A stretch of DNA of 64,000 nt from Flavobacterium seoulense (GTDB taxonomy: Bacteria > Bacteroidota > Bacteroidia > Flavobacteriales > Flavobacteriaceae), in NCBI RefSeq assembly GCF_000695795.1, contig NZ_JNCA01000029.1:22001-86000 (forward strand), read 5' to 3'. Numbering within the stretch: position 1 is the first letter of the stretch; each line of letters begins with the position of its first letter. The notes under the pieces are model-generated. The model worked only from the letters and a program-made list of their open reading frames with translations, had not been told where the DNA came from and did no database searches. The position numbers were made by a program, and so were the translations under genes. Positions 1-7,771 of this stretch are shown piece after piece.

Positions 1-1064
1 CATTGTATATAATGTTAGGTTTAGTAGCTTTGACTATTGGAATTGTTTTAGGATTTCCAAAGATTTCTAAAGCTATTCCGGCTTCTTTAGTAGCAATTAT
101 GGTAGTTTTTGGATTGGTTTTAGTTTTTGGAATCGAAACAAAAACAGTGGCTGATATTGCTTCGGTAAGTGGAGGATTTCCTCCTTTTCATATTCCGAAT
201 ATTCCTTTGAATTTGGAAACTTTCCAACTCATTCTTCCTTACGGATTAATTATGGCTTGTGTAGGTTTGACTGAAGGTTTGCTGACTTTGAATTTAGTTG
301 ACGAAATTACAGGAACTAAAGGTAACGGAAACAGAGAATGTGTGGCTCAGGGAAGTGCTAATATTTTAAATGGTTTTTTCTTTGGGATGGGTGGCTGCCC
401 AATGATTGCTCAAACTTTAGTGAATTTATCAGCAGGATCGAGAGCGCGATTATCAGGAATTGTTGCAGCCTTAACGATACTTTGTATTGTCTTATTTGGC
501 GCTCCTGTAATCGAAAAATTACCAATGGCGGCTTTAACAGGAGTGATGATAATGGTGGCGATAGGAACTTTTGAATGGATTAGTTTTCGAATTATCAATA
601 AGATGCCAAAACACGATATTTTTGTGGGAATTACAGTAGCTGTTATCACTATTTTGTTGCACAATTTGGCACTTGCGGTATTGATTGGAGTTATTATTTC
701 GGCATTAGTTTTTGCCTGGGAAAGTGCAAAACGTATTCGTGCTAAAAAATATATTGATGAAAGAGGAGTGAAGCATTATGAAATATTTGGTCCTTTGTTT
801 TTTGGATCTACAACTGCTTTTGCCGAAAAATTTGATGTTTTGAATGATCCTGTCGAAATAGTGATTGATTTTAAAGAAAGTAAAATTGCCGATATGAGTG
901 CTATTGATGCCGTAAATAAGATTACCGAGCGTTATGCAAAAGCGGGTAAAAAAGTGTATTTACGTTATTTAAGCGAAGATTGTCAGCAATTGTTGCATAA
1001 TGCCAAAGGAATTATTGAGGTAAATATTATCGAAGATCCTACTTATAAAGTGGTTTCGAATTAA
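1..1064 (+). CDS. SulP-family anion transporter with STAS domain (5' partial)
   Basis: This is the C-terminal part of an inner-membrane SulP/SLC26 transporter, a family that moves sulfate, bicarbonate or other anions. The reading frame is open at the window edge, so the N-terminus is missing; the first in-frame TTG is probably internal. The visible 353 residues hold several hydrophobic segments, including the Gly-rich stretch GMGGCPMIAQTLVN. From about residue 255 a cytoplasmic STAS domain follows, with the strand EIVIDFKESKIADMSAIDA where anti-sigma-antagonist folds carry their conserved loop. The substrate cannot be told from the sequence; bicarbonate (BicA-like) and sulfate are both possible. 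It converges on the next gene with a short gap. Confidence 0.85.
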   Translation, partial: LYIMLGLVALTIGIVLGFPKISKAIPASLVAIMVVFGLVLVFGIETKTVADIASVSGGFPPFHIPNIPLNLETFQLILPYGLIMACVGLTEGLLTLNLVDEITGTKGNGNRECVAQGSANILNGFFFGMGGCPMIAQTLVNLSAGSRARLSGIVAALTILCIVLFGAPVIEKLPMAALTGVMIMVAIGTFEWISFRIINKMPKHDIFVGITVAVITILLHNLALAVLIGVIISALVFAWESAKRIRAKKYIDERGVKHYEIFGPLFFGSTTAFAEKFDVLNDPVEIVIDFKESKIADMSAIDAVNKITERYAKAGKKVYLRYLSEDCQQLLHNAKGIIEVNIIEDPTYKVVSN

Positions 1065-1097
1065 TTACAATAACAATTCCAATAGCAAAAGTCAATT

Positions 1098-2045
1098 TCA
1101 ATTTTTAGCATAATCTTTATAAATCTCCTTAATTGGAATTTCGTTTGCATCACCATCATGAATAACTAATCGATAGCTCAAAACAAGAGGTTTTTTGTTC
1201 GATAACGGAATAGCTTTTGCACCTGGATAAGGAAAAACCGCATTTTGCATACTTTTTTTAGCCCGTAAAATCCATGGATTAGGAAACCCCGGGTTTTTAG
1301 GATTGCATAATATTGTCATTCCTGTTTTTTGTTCTTTATTAATTAAAGATCCCGAAATATCCATCCATTCGCTGGCGGGAATAGGTAGATTTGTTGGTGT
1401 AATTTTTCCGTTTGAACTTGTAAATAATACATCATCGCTGAGTTTTATTCGTGGAGAAAATCCGCCGTAACCTTTTTCATCTTCTGATCCGCCAATTTTC
1501 ATGTTGGGTTCCAGTGCTAATAATGCAATTTCGATATCAATGCAACGGTATTTTTGTTGTTTTGGATGTACTTTGATTGTAGTTGTTTCTTTTACAAAAG
1601 CTTTTTCGATTCCTCTTTTATCTTTCCACAAAGGAGATTTCCAAAGTACCTTTGCCTGAATGGCTTTGCTATTATCTTTTTGCTTTTTCTCTTTTACAGA
1701 AGTAACTTCCCATTTAAAATTTTCAATTTCCCAGGCGTCTCCAATTCTTTTATCATCAATATACAATTGATGCCAGGACCAGAATATTCCCCGATGATGC
1801 AAATGATCAGCGGGGAAATCTTCGGTTAAAACAGCTCCATCTAAAGTATATAACGGATGAATATAATTAGAACGGCTATATTTTCCATTGATTGATTTTG
1901 GGGCAATTTGGTACGATAAAATACTGTCTTTGCCTTCGGTAAAATAAGTTTTGTCAGCTTCAATTTTGATATTGATTTGACCAAAACTCATTTGGCTAAA
2001 AAAACAAATAACAGCTATTGCATTAAGACGTTTTCTGGAAATCAT
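1098..2045 (-). CDS. PmoA-family (DUF6807) secreted protein
   Basis: This protein of 315 residues has an N-terminal signal peptide (a hydrophobic stretch after MISRKRLN ending near SFGQ), so it is probably periplasmic. The body matches the DUF6807 family, called 'methane oxygenase PmoA' in databases although it is unrelated to particulate methane monooxygenase. Family marks are the DHLHHRGIFWSW stretch near residue 80, with three histidines, and the late VLSYRLVIHDG. Members are often beta-sandwich proteins in carbohydrate loci of Bacteroidetes; the reaction is unknown. Its start overlaps the stop of the upstream SRPBCC gene in an ATGA, so it is translationally coupled to an ArsR-controlled operon, an unusual context for this family. 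Confidence 0.8.
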   Translation of the reverse strand: MISRKRLNAIAVICFFSQMSFGQINIKIEADKTYFTEGKDSILSYQIAPKSINGKYSRSNYIHPLYTLDGAVLTEDFPADHLHHRGIFWSWHQLYIDDKRIGDAWEIENFKWEVTSVKEKKQKDNSKAIQAKVLWKSPLWKDKRGIEKAFVKETTTIKVHPKQQKYRCIDIEIALLALEPNMKIGGSEDEKGYGGFSPRIKLSDDVLFTSSNGKITPTNLPIPASEWMDISGSLINKEQKTGMTILCNPKNPGFPNPWILRAKKSMQNAVFPYPGAKAIPLSNKKPLVLSYRLVIHDGDANEIPIKEIYKDYAKN

Positions 2046-2545
2046 TTTGTCATTTCGTTTAAATAATCGTCTAAATTGCCTAGTGCCATTGTGAATCCTT
2101 CCTGGAATCCCATAGCGATAATTTGCTCTAAATCTTCTAGTTTTTCGTATTCAGCAACGATATTTACTGTGGTTGTATTTTCGTTTTCAGTAAATGTATT
2201 GTTCCAAACCGTACGAGGAAAATCAGTATTAATTGTTCCGTTTTCATCGCAAAAAGCATCCAGTCCTGAAAAGCTTTTTAAAACATCAATTTTTTTATAA
2301 TCGTTTCTACACCAGTGTGTTTCGTCTTCCGGACTTACCATGCCGTAAAACCAGGTACCACCTTCTCTAAAATCCATTGATTTTGTTTCGGTCTTATACG
2401 GTTTTGGTGCCCACCATAAATCTAATATTTCAGCTCTGGTCCAGGCATCCCAGACTAAGTTAAGTGGAGCAGCAAATTCTCTTTTTACATTTACAGTGTT
2501 GTTTTCTTTATTGACAGTAAAGTCAAATTGCAGATTTGTTTTCAT
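2042..2545 (-). CDS. SRPBCC (AHSA1/START-like) domain protein
   Basis: This is a single-domain protein of 167 residues of the AHSA1/SRPBCC fold. The motif VKREFAAPLNLVWDAWT near the start and the following LDLWWAPKPYKTE are typical of the family, as is a WNNTFTE segment in the middle. These proteins bind hydrophobic ligands in a deep cavity and are commonly encoded directly after an ArsR-type repressor, as here. Its start lies inside the end of that repressor gene (about 23 bases of overlap), and its stop overlaps the start of the PmoA-family gene, so the three are read as one operon. The ligand is unknown. Confidence 0.88.
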   Translation of the reverse strand: MKTNLQFDFTVNKENNTVNVKREFAAPLNLVWDAWTRAEILDLWWAPKPYKTETKSMDFREGGTWFYGMVSPEDETHWCRNDYKKIDVLKSFSGLDAFCDENGTINTDFPRTVWNNTFTENENTTTVNIVAEYEKLEDLEQIIAMGFQEGFTMALGNLDDYLNEMTK

Positions 2546-2861
2546 CGGTTTTATTTTTAAGGGTTGCTAATATGTTATCTAATTCATTGAATCGGTTTTC
2601 CCAAATGGCTTTAAATTGTGCGAGCCATTGGTCAATTTCTTTCATTTTATTTACTTCTAACTGGTAATATATTTCTCTTCCTTTTTGCTCCTGCTGTAAT
2701 AATTCACATTCCCAAAGTATTCGCAAGTGTTTAGAAATCGCTTGTCTGCTGGTGTCAAAATGTTCTGCAATAGCATTAGGCGTCATTGCCTGAACAGCAA
2801 TAAGGCTTATAATGGCTCTTCGGGTAGGATCAGCAATGGCTTGAAAAATATCTCTTCTCAT
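2523..2861 (-). CDS. ArsR-family winged-helix repressor
   Basis: This small regulator of 112 residues starts MRRDIFQAIADPTRRAII, the typical opening of the ArsR subgroup paired with SRPBCC proteins. The recognition helix region reads ISKHLRILWECELL. No metal-binding Cys pair of the classical ArsR kind is seen, so a small-molecule ligand or simple autoregulation is more likely than metal sensing. It is the first gene of a three-gene operon with an SRPBCC protein and a PmoA-family protein. An imperfect palindrome just upstream of its start is a candidate operator. Confidence 0.9.
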   Translation of the reverse strand: MRRDIFQAIADPTRRAIISLIAVQAMTPNAIAEHFDTSRQAISKHLRILWECELLQQEQKGREIYYQLEVNKMKEIDQWLAQFKAIWENRFNELDNILATLKNKTDENKSAI

Positions 2862-2872
2862 TTTTAAATAAT

Positions 2873-2888
2873 GAAACTAATTGGTTGC
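2873..2888. promoter_or_regulatory. Candidate ArsR operator
   Basis: An imperfect 16-base palindrome (GAAACTAATTGGTTGC; six of eight base pairs symmetric) lies 11 bases upstream of the arsR-like start codon, between it and the divergent lipoprotein gene. The half-site TTGGTTGC recurs 25 bases further out, at 2906-2913. Autorepression through such a site is usual for this family; the assignment here is inference. Confidence 0.3.
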
Positions 2889-2995
2889 TAATTTAATGCA
2901 ATTGTTTGGTTGCGCAATATTTTTTTAATTTTTTTTACTTTGAATGTAAGTTTTTTAAAATTATAACAACTAATAGATTAAAAATATTATTCATT

Positions 2996-3190
2996 ATGAG
3001 AACAATTTTACTAATGCTGCTTTTTATAGTAGTAAGCTGCGGGAAAGAATCTTCGCCCGAAGGAAGATCAAAAATTAGAGATGAAAAACTACAGGAAAAA
3101 ATAGATAGTCTGCAAATTCAAAACAAGCAAATTATTAAAGACATTAATATGATTAAGAAGCAATTAAATATTGAAGAACAGTCAAATTAA
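2996..3190 (+). CDS. Small predicted lipoprotein with coiled coil
   Basis: A protein of 64 residues with a short signal peptide and lipobox (FIVVSC, Cys at residue 15), so it is probably anchored to a membrane. The rest is charged and helical, with a likely coiled coil (residues about 30-60, KLQEKIDSLQIQNKQIIKDI). The ATG at 2996 was chosen because it places the hydrophobic signal correctly; a longer upstream start would add a Phe-rich artefact. It precedes the ECF sigma factor gene by 35 bases on the same strand and may be co-transcribed. No known function. Confidence 0.65.
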   Translation: MRTILLMLLFIVVSCGKESSPEGRSKIRDEKLQEKIDSLQIQNKQIIKDINMIKKQLNIEEQSN

Positions 3191-3225
3191 CGTATCTTAG
3201 TCTGTATTCGAAATGAAATAATAGA

Positions 3226-3705
3226 ATGGAATCACTCGAAAAAGATTTTTTAAACCTGTTATCTCAGTACAACGCAATGATTCATAAACTTTGTCGCTTG
3301 TACCGGGATAGTCTTGAAGATCGCGAAGATTTATTTCAGGAAATTGTTTTTCAGCTTTGGAAATCCTATTCTAAATTTAAAGGAGAATCGAAGTTGAGTA
3401 CCTGGATTTATCGCATTGCGCTTAATACTGCGATTGCTTCTTTTCGAAAAAAAAACGCTGCAATAAATTATTCGAATCAATTACCAGATTTTGCAGAGGA
3501 ACATCCCAATGATGAAATGGCTTTGAGACAAGAACGTTTATTTGCTGTTTTAAAATTACTTGACGAAAGCGAAAAAGCTTTGATTAGTTTGTATTTTGAA
3601 GAATTGTCGTATCAGCAAATTGCAGAAATTATTGGGATAAATGAAAATTATGTTGGGGTAAAACTCAATCGCATCAAAACAAAAATTAAAACCTTAATGC
3701 AATAA
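3226..3705 (+). CDS. ECF-type RNA polymerase sigma factor
   Basis: This sigma-70 family factor of 159 residues shows region 2 (YRDSLEDREDLFQEIVFQLWKS, then STWIYRIALNTA) and region 4 (SYQQIAEIIGINENYVGVKLNR, a helix-turn-helix reading the -35 element). It lacks region 3, as extracytoplasmic-function factors do. It is followed after three bases by a membrane-protein gene, the position where an anti-sigma factor is usually found. The promoters it serves cannot be read from this window. Confidence 0.92.
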   Translation: MESLEKDFLNLLSQYNAMIHKLCRLYRDSLEDREDLFQEIVFQLWKSYSKFKGESKLSTWIYRIALNTAIASFRKKNAAINYSNQLPDFAEEHPNDEMALRQERLFAVLKLLDESEKALISLYFEELSYQQIAEIIGINENYVGVKLNRIKTKIKTLMQ

Positions 3706-3708
3706 ATT

Positions 3709-4260
3709 ATGGAATTAGACGATTTAAAATCGGATTGGAATAAAGTACAGCCAAATTTAAAAACCGATGAAGCAATGTTGTTACTATTACAGGAAAATAA
3801 ACATCCTGTTTTAAAATCAATTAGAAAGCAAATTGGGATTGAAATTACAGCTTGGTTAGTATTTCTGCTAAGTTATTATTGGCTATTTGATGGAGCTAAG
3901 AAACCTTTTTGGATTAATTTGATTTTAGTGATTAGCCTTGGTTTTCCCATTTTTCATAGTTTTTATGGGTATCATTTCAATAAATACTTAAGTGATGGGG
4001 CGAATGTAAAAAAAGCTTTAGAACAAGTTTACTACCGATTGAAGAAATATGCTGTAGTATCAGTTATTAGTAGAGTTGGATTTATCTGTGGATTATTGGT
4101 ATTCTTTAGTTACGGAATTCAATTTACTACTACAAAATATTATTCATTAGCTGTAATCTGTTTTGTTTTTTTAATCCAATTATGGGTTTTGTATCTCATT
4201 TGGAATCAAAGATTAAAGCGAATTCGGCAAGCAATTGTGTCATTCAACGTTGATAAGTAA
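3709..4260 (+). CDS. Multi-pass membrane protein, possible anti-sigma partner
   Basis: A protein of 183 residues with a soluble N-terminus of about 45 residues (MELDDLKSDWNKVQPNLK) followed by about four hydrophobic segments and a short basic tail. It starts three bases after the sigma factor stop, so the two are surely translated from one message. The layout, a cytoplasmic N-terminal helix region before membrane spans, fits a sigma regulator, but no zinc-binding HxxxCxxC anti-sigma motif is present. The role as anti-sigma factor is inferred from position only. I do not recognise a named family. Confidence 0.75.
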   Translation: MELDDLKSDWNKVQPNLKTDEAMLLLLQENKHPVLKSIRKQIGIEITAWLVFLLSYYWLFDGAKKPFWINLILVISLGFPIFHSFYGYHFNKYLSDGANVKKALEQVYYRLKKYAVVSVISRVGFICGLLVFFSYGIQFTTTKYYSLAVICFVFLIQLWVLYLIWNQRLKRIRQAIVSFNVDK

Positions 4261-4391
4261 GATAAATCTTTTTTTCCAGTTAAAATGATATTAAAAAATC
4301 ACTAAAAGTGGGTATTGTCGTAAAAGTAGAATTGATATACTTTTATCAAAGTTAAAAAAAGGAAAATTAACTTCTAAAACCGACCAGCCAA

Positions 4392-4580
4392 ATGACAAAT
4401 TCAGATAAGATTAAAAAGGTAAATGATTTGCTTATTGAAGTTATTAAAGACGAAGAGCATCAAACAGAAAGTTCTTTTAATGGTTTAAAAGATGTGGTTT
4501 TGAGTATCTTAGTTGATTACTGGCATACTGAAAGAGAGCCAGGAATTTTTATGGATAACATTTCATTAGATATTGATTAA
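4392..4580 (+). CDS. Small hypothetical acidic protein
   Basis: A short acidic protein of 62 residues (MTNSDKIKKVNDLLIEVIKD...) with predicted helices and no signal peptide or known motif. A strong hairpin with a T-run follows about 55 bases after the stop, which supports it being a transcribed unit. Upstream, TATACTTTTA resembles a degenerate Bacteroidetes -7 box. Function unknown. Confidence 0.5.
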   Translation: MTNSDKIKKVNDLLIEVIKDEEHQTESSFNGLKDVVLSILVDYWHTEREPGIFMDNISLDID

Positions 4581-4636
4581 AAATATAATAAAAAAATAGA
4601 ATTTGTCATTTTAGGGTTTGATGAATTTTTATAGAT

Positions 4637-4660
4637 AGCCACTTTAGTTTTAAAGTGGCT
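4637..4660 (+). terminator. Intrinsic terminator after small acidic gene
   Basis: Ten-base perfect arms (AGCCACTTTA / TAAAGTGGCT) with a four-base loop, followed by TTTCTTTTTT on the plus strand. Confidence 0.8.
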
Positions 4661-4721
4661 TTTCTTTTTTAATAAAAATAATATGATTATCGGTTTCTAA
4701 TACCAATTATTGAGAATGGTA

Positions 4722-4806
4722 CACAGATTACACTGATTTTAACAGATTATGATTTACAAAGAGCTATAGAAAATCCGTTTTTTCTGTTCAATCAGTGTAA
4801 TCTGTG
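4722..4806. repeat. Long inverted repeat (16-bp perfect arms)
   Basis: CACAGATTACACTGAT at 4722-4737 is matched by its exact reverse complement at 4791-4806, with partial pairing continuing inward. The 53-base interior shows no gene. It looks like a dispersed intergenic palindrome; a related piece lies near 12673. Confidence 0.75.
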
Positions 4807-4811
4807 GCCTA

Positions 4812-4848
4812 TTTTTTATTTAGTCCGCTTAGCGGACTAAATAAAAAA
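4812..4848. repeat. Perfect 17-bp-arm palindrome, terminator-like
   Basis: TTTTTTATTTAGTCCGC (4812-4828) and its exact complement (4832-4848) flank a three-base TTA loop. The stem begins with six Ts and ends with six As, so it could terminate transcription from both directions between convergent genes. Confidence 0.7.
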
Positions 4849-4946
4849 ACTTTGCGAAACTCTGTGAAAAACTTTGCGAAGCTTTGCGGTAAAATAGCCC
4901 ACGGATGAAACAGACAAACCGGTTTTTTACTGATTTTTTTATTTTT

Positions 4947-5726
4947 TTACAAAAAGTATTCACCTATTAAATAACATTTTGCGTGTCCGCTAATGCGAAC
5001 TCTGTCTCCCAGCAATTCACATTCTAAATAGCCTTTGCGGTCTGAAAGCTGAATAGCAGATAATTTCGTTTTGTTTAATTCTTTTGACCAGTAGGGAATG
5101 AGTGTTGTATGAGCTGAACCAGTTACCGGATCTTCGTTGATGCCGGCTTTTGGACCAAAAAATCGGGAAACAAAATCCGAATTTTTCCCCTGAGCTGTGA
5201 CAATAATTCCGCGAACAGGAAGCTGAATAATTTTTTCAAAATTAGGTTCTAAATCTAATATTTCTTCTTCATTATTAAAAAGTAGCATGTAATCGCTTTT
5301 TCCTTTAAAAGCCTGAATAGGTTTTATATTGAATCCATCAGTTATTTGAGAATTTAACGGAATAGTTTCTAATTGATCAACAGGAAAGTTTAAAGAAAGT
5401 AAATCGGCTTCTTTAGTAACAGTTAATACGCCACTTCTTGGAGAAAAAAAGCTGATTTCATTACCGCTATAATTTTCATAATTGAATAATACAAAAGCTG
5501 CTGCCAGTGTCGCATGTCCGCATAAATCAACTTCTACTTTTGGTGTAAACCATCTTATTTCGTACTGATTGTCCTTTTTTAAATAAAAAGCCGTTTCCGA
5601 AAGATTGTTTTCTTCAGCTATTTTTTGCAATATTTCGTCGCTTAACCATTCTTCCAGTGGGCAAACAGCAGCCGGATTTCCTGAAAAAACGGTTTTGCTA
5701 AAGGCATCTATCTGATATAATTTCAT
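4947..5726 (-). CDS. PhzF-family isomerase/epimerase
   Basis: This cytosolic protein of 259 residues belongs to the PhzF / diaminopimelate-epimerase-like fold. It opens with LYQIDAFSKTVFSGNPAAVCPL, and the conserved Glu of the family lies in NNLSETAF near residue 45. The VDLCGHATLAAA motif near residue 70 and the GINEDPVTGSAH motif near residue 200 are strong signatures. Members catalyse isomerisations or epimerisations of small amino-acid-like molecules; the substrate here is unknown. It starts one base after the stop of the MocR-type regulator, so the two are coupled. Confidence 0.9.
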   Translation of the reverse strand: MKLYQIDAFSKTVFSGNPAAVCPLEEWLSDEILQKIAEENNLSETAFYLKKDNQYEIRWFTPKVEVDLCGHATLAAAFVLFNYENYSGNEISFFSPRSGVLTVTKEADLLSLNFPVDQLETIPLNSQITDGFNIKPIQAFKGKSDYMLLFNNEEEILDLEPNFEKIIQLPVRGIIVTAQGKNSDFVSRFFGPKAGINEDPVTGSAHTTLIPYWSKELNKTKLSAIQLSDRKGYLECELLGDRVRISGHAKCYLIGEYFL

Positions 5727-5727
5727 C

Positions 5728-7143
5728 TTACAATTGTTGTTTAATTAATTGTCCTAATTTTTTTAGGCTATTTTCTGTTTTTTCATCCCATTTTACGGCA
5801 AAGTTCAATCGCATGCAATTATTGTATTGATCGTGTTGGGTAAACATTCGACCGGGAGCAAAACTAATTTTATGCTGAATAGCAATGTCATATAACAGAG
5901 CTGTATCAATTTTAGGATCAAGTTCGAGCCAGAGAACAAAGCCTCCCTGTGGTTTGGAAATTTTAGTATTTTCAGGAAAATGATTCTCTATAGTACGCTG
6001 AAAATGCAAATAGTTAGTATATAATGTGTTTCGTAACGTTCTTAAATGATGATCGTATCTGCCGTGTTCCATGAAATCAGCAATTACTTCCTGATAAAGC
6101 GGCGGACTGGATAAGGTTTGTATCAGTTTTTGACGAATTAATTTTTCTTTGAATTTTCCCGGAGCAACCCAACCGACTCTGTAACCGGGAGCCAAAGTTT
6201 TTGAAACCGAACCACACCACATTACAATTTCTTCTTCGTCGAATGCTTTGCAGGGTTTTGGTCGGTTGGTGCCAAAAAAAATATCGCCGTACAAATCATC
6301 TTCAATCAAAGGAATATTGTGTAATGTAAGCAACTGAACAACTTCTTTCTTGTTTTCCTCTGGCATACAACTACCTATTGGATTATTAAAATTAGAAACC
6401 AGACAACAGGCTTTAATTTTAGGTAACACTTTTTTTAAATCTTCGATAGCAACACCGGTAACTGGATGTGTAGGAAGTTCGATAATATGTAAACCTAATG
6501 ATTTAATCATTTGTAAAATTCCAAAATAAACAGGACTTTCAATGGCAATCGTATCGCCTGGATTCGTCACCGTCATTAACGAATACAATAAAGCATTTAA
6601 CGCTCCCGAAGTCGTTACAATATCTTCTTCATTTAAATGACCATCCCAGGTGAAAGACCATTTGGCAACATTTCGTCTTAAATTAATGTTTCCCTGAGCC
6701 GGTTCATAAGCGGTACCGCTATCTTCTAAATTTCGCAAAATTTTTATCACGCCTTTGTTCAATTTAGCAATAGGCAACATACTTTTATCAGTAACTCCCA
6801 GTGAAAACTGAGTAATGTTTTTATCTGTAAAAGTGTTGAAAACCTTACTAATTAAGTCTTCAGGAGCTTTTTCTTTTTCAGATAATTTAAGTTGGCGCAT
6901 CGAAGGAAGTGCTAAATTAGACTGGAATCCCCGGCTGACATAATATCCTGATTTTGGTCTGGAAGCTATTAATGATTTACTTTCTAATTCTAAAAATGCT
7001 TGTTTTACCGTATTAATACTTACGTTGTAAATTTTTTGTACCGTGCGGATTGAAGGTAATTTATCGCCTGTTTTTAAAGTGCCGGACGTAATTTGTTCTT
7101 CAATTATTGTTGCAATTTTCAGGTATAAAATTTCTTTTTGCAT
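5728..7143 (-). CDS. MocR-type regulator (GntR wHTH + PLP aminotransferase domain)
   Basis: This protein of 471 residues combines an N-terminal GntR winged helix (about residues 5-70, KLPSIRTVQKIYNVSINTVKQA) with a fold-type I aminotransferase domain. The PLP lysine lies in WCGSVSKTLAPGYRVGW. Such MocR/PdxR regulators sense pyridoxal phosphate or an amino-acid-like effector. The ATG at 7143 was chosen because it opens MQKEILYLKIATIIEEQI, as in the family; the longer frame upstream would overlap the preceding acetyltransferase gene. It is followed directly by a PhzF-like enzyme, a common pairing. Confidence 0.9.
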   Translation of the reverse strand: MQKEILYLKIATIIEEQITSGTLKTGDKLPSIRTVQKIYNVSINTVKQAFLELESKSLIASRPKSGYYVSRGFQSNLALPSMRQLKLSEKEKAPEDLISKVFNTFTDKNITQFSLGVTDKSMLPIAKLNKGVIKILRNLEDSGTAYEPAQGNINLRRNVAKWSFTWDGHLNEEDIVTTSGALNALLYSLMTVTNPGDTIAIESPVYFGILQMIKSLGLHIIELPTHPVTGVAIEDLKKVLPKIKACCLVSNFNNPIGSCMPEENKKEVVQLLTLHNIPLIEDDLYGDIFFGTNRPKPCKAFDEEEIVMWCGSVSKTLAPGYRVGWVAPGKFKEKLIRQKLIQTLSSPPLYQEVIADFMEHGRYDHHLRTLRNTLYTNYLHFQRTIENHFPENTKISKPQGGFVLWLELDPKIDTALLYDIAIQHKISFAPGRMFTQHDQYNNCMRLNFAVKWDEKTENSLKKLGQLIKQQL

Positions 7144-7202
7144 TTTGATTACAAAATTATTTGTGTCCAATAAAATTAGTAAATTTTCAAACTGTAACCG
7201 TA

Positions 7203-7595
7203 TTAATTTTGAGAATTGGAATCGTTCAACCATTTTACAAATTGTGAAATAGCTGCTGACAGATTTTTATTAGAATTATTTTGCCATTCGTTCTTAAAAA
7301 TAACTTCGGTTTCTTTCATTAAATTTTCATTAATTAGAGTATCAGAAAATTTAGAATTAATATTTGTATGTAAAGCATGTTCATCTGAATCTAATGTTAC
7401 ATAGGAATAGCCTACAATTTTATCATCATATTCAGCTACATAAAGTGGAAGACCAAAATCAGTATCGAATGGAATATTTAATCCTGAAAAAGGAATATTT
7501 TGCTTTTGTTCGTACAGACGAATTATACTTTTAAGGTCAGAGATTGTAACTGCTCTAAAGCTGATATTTTGCTGTTGTTTTAAAATTGTTTCCAT
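7203..7595 (-). CDS. GNAT-like acetyltransferase, degenerate
   Basis: A protein of 130 residues whose first 75 residues read like a GNAT domain: ISFRAVTISDLKSIIRLYEQ, then LYVAEYDDKIVGYSYVTL for strands beta2-beta4. The acetyl-CoA-binding motif (Q/RxxGxG/A) that should follow is not recognisable, so it may be inactive or divergent. It lies 59 bases upstream of the MocR gene on the same strand and is probably the first gene of that cluster. Confidence 0.6.
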   Translation of the reverse strand: METILKQQQNISFRAVTISDLKSIIRLYEQKQNIPFSGLNIPFDTDFGLPLYVAEYDDKIVGYSYVTLDSDEHALHTNINSKFSDTLINENLMKETEVIFKNEWQNNSNKNLSAAISQFVKWLNDSNSQN

Positions 7596-7711
7596 GACTT
7601 ACTTATTTAGAATGTAAAATTATTTATTACTAAAAAACAAGTACAGATACAGAAATGCTTTTGTTTATGGTTACAGATTAATTGCTTAAAACGAATTGGC
7701 AGAAAATAAAA

Positions 7712-7745
7712 AATCCTCTTTTTTAACCGATTAAAAAAGAGGATT
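7712..7745 (-). terminator. Intrinsic terminator
   Basis: Perfect 15-base arms (AATCCTCTTTTTTAA and complement) around a CCGA loop, placed after the stop of the HIT gene on the minus strand. The A/T-rich arms make it potentially bidirectional. Confidence 0.75.
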
Positions 7746-7771
7746 GTAGTTATAAACAAGCGATTGATTTT

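Larger units (their letters stand above)
4581..4946. other. Repeat-rich intergenic region
   Basis: This 366-base gap between the small acidic gene and the convergent phzF-like gene holds no convincing gene. It contains three perfect hairpins (one terminator, one long inverted repeat and one GC-centred palindrome, listed separately) followed by degenerate direct repeats of the type CTTTGCGAA around 4850-4890. Similar ACAGATT(A)ACAC sequence recurs near 12670, which suggests a dispersed repeat family. Confidence 0.7.

Noticed and set aside
2906..2995. N-terminal extension of the small lipoprotein
   Set aside because: The extra residues are a Phe-rich translation of an AT-rich promoter region and would bury the signal peptide.
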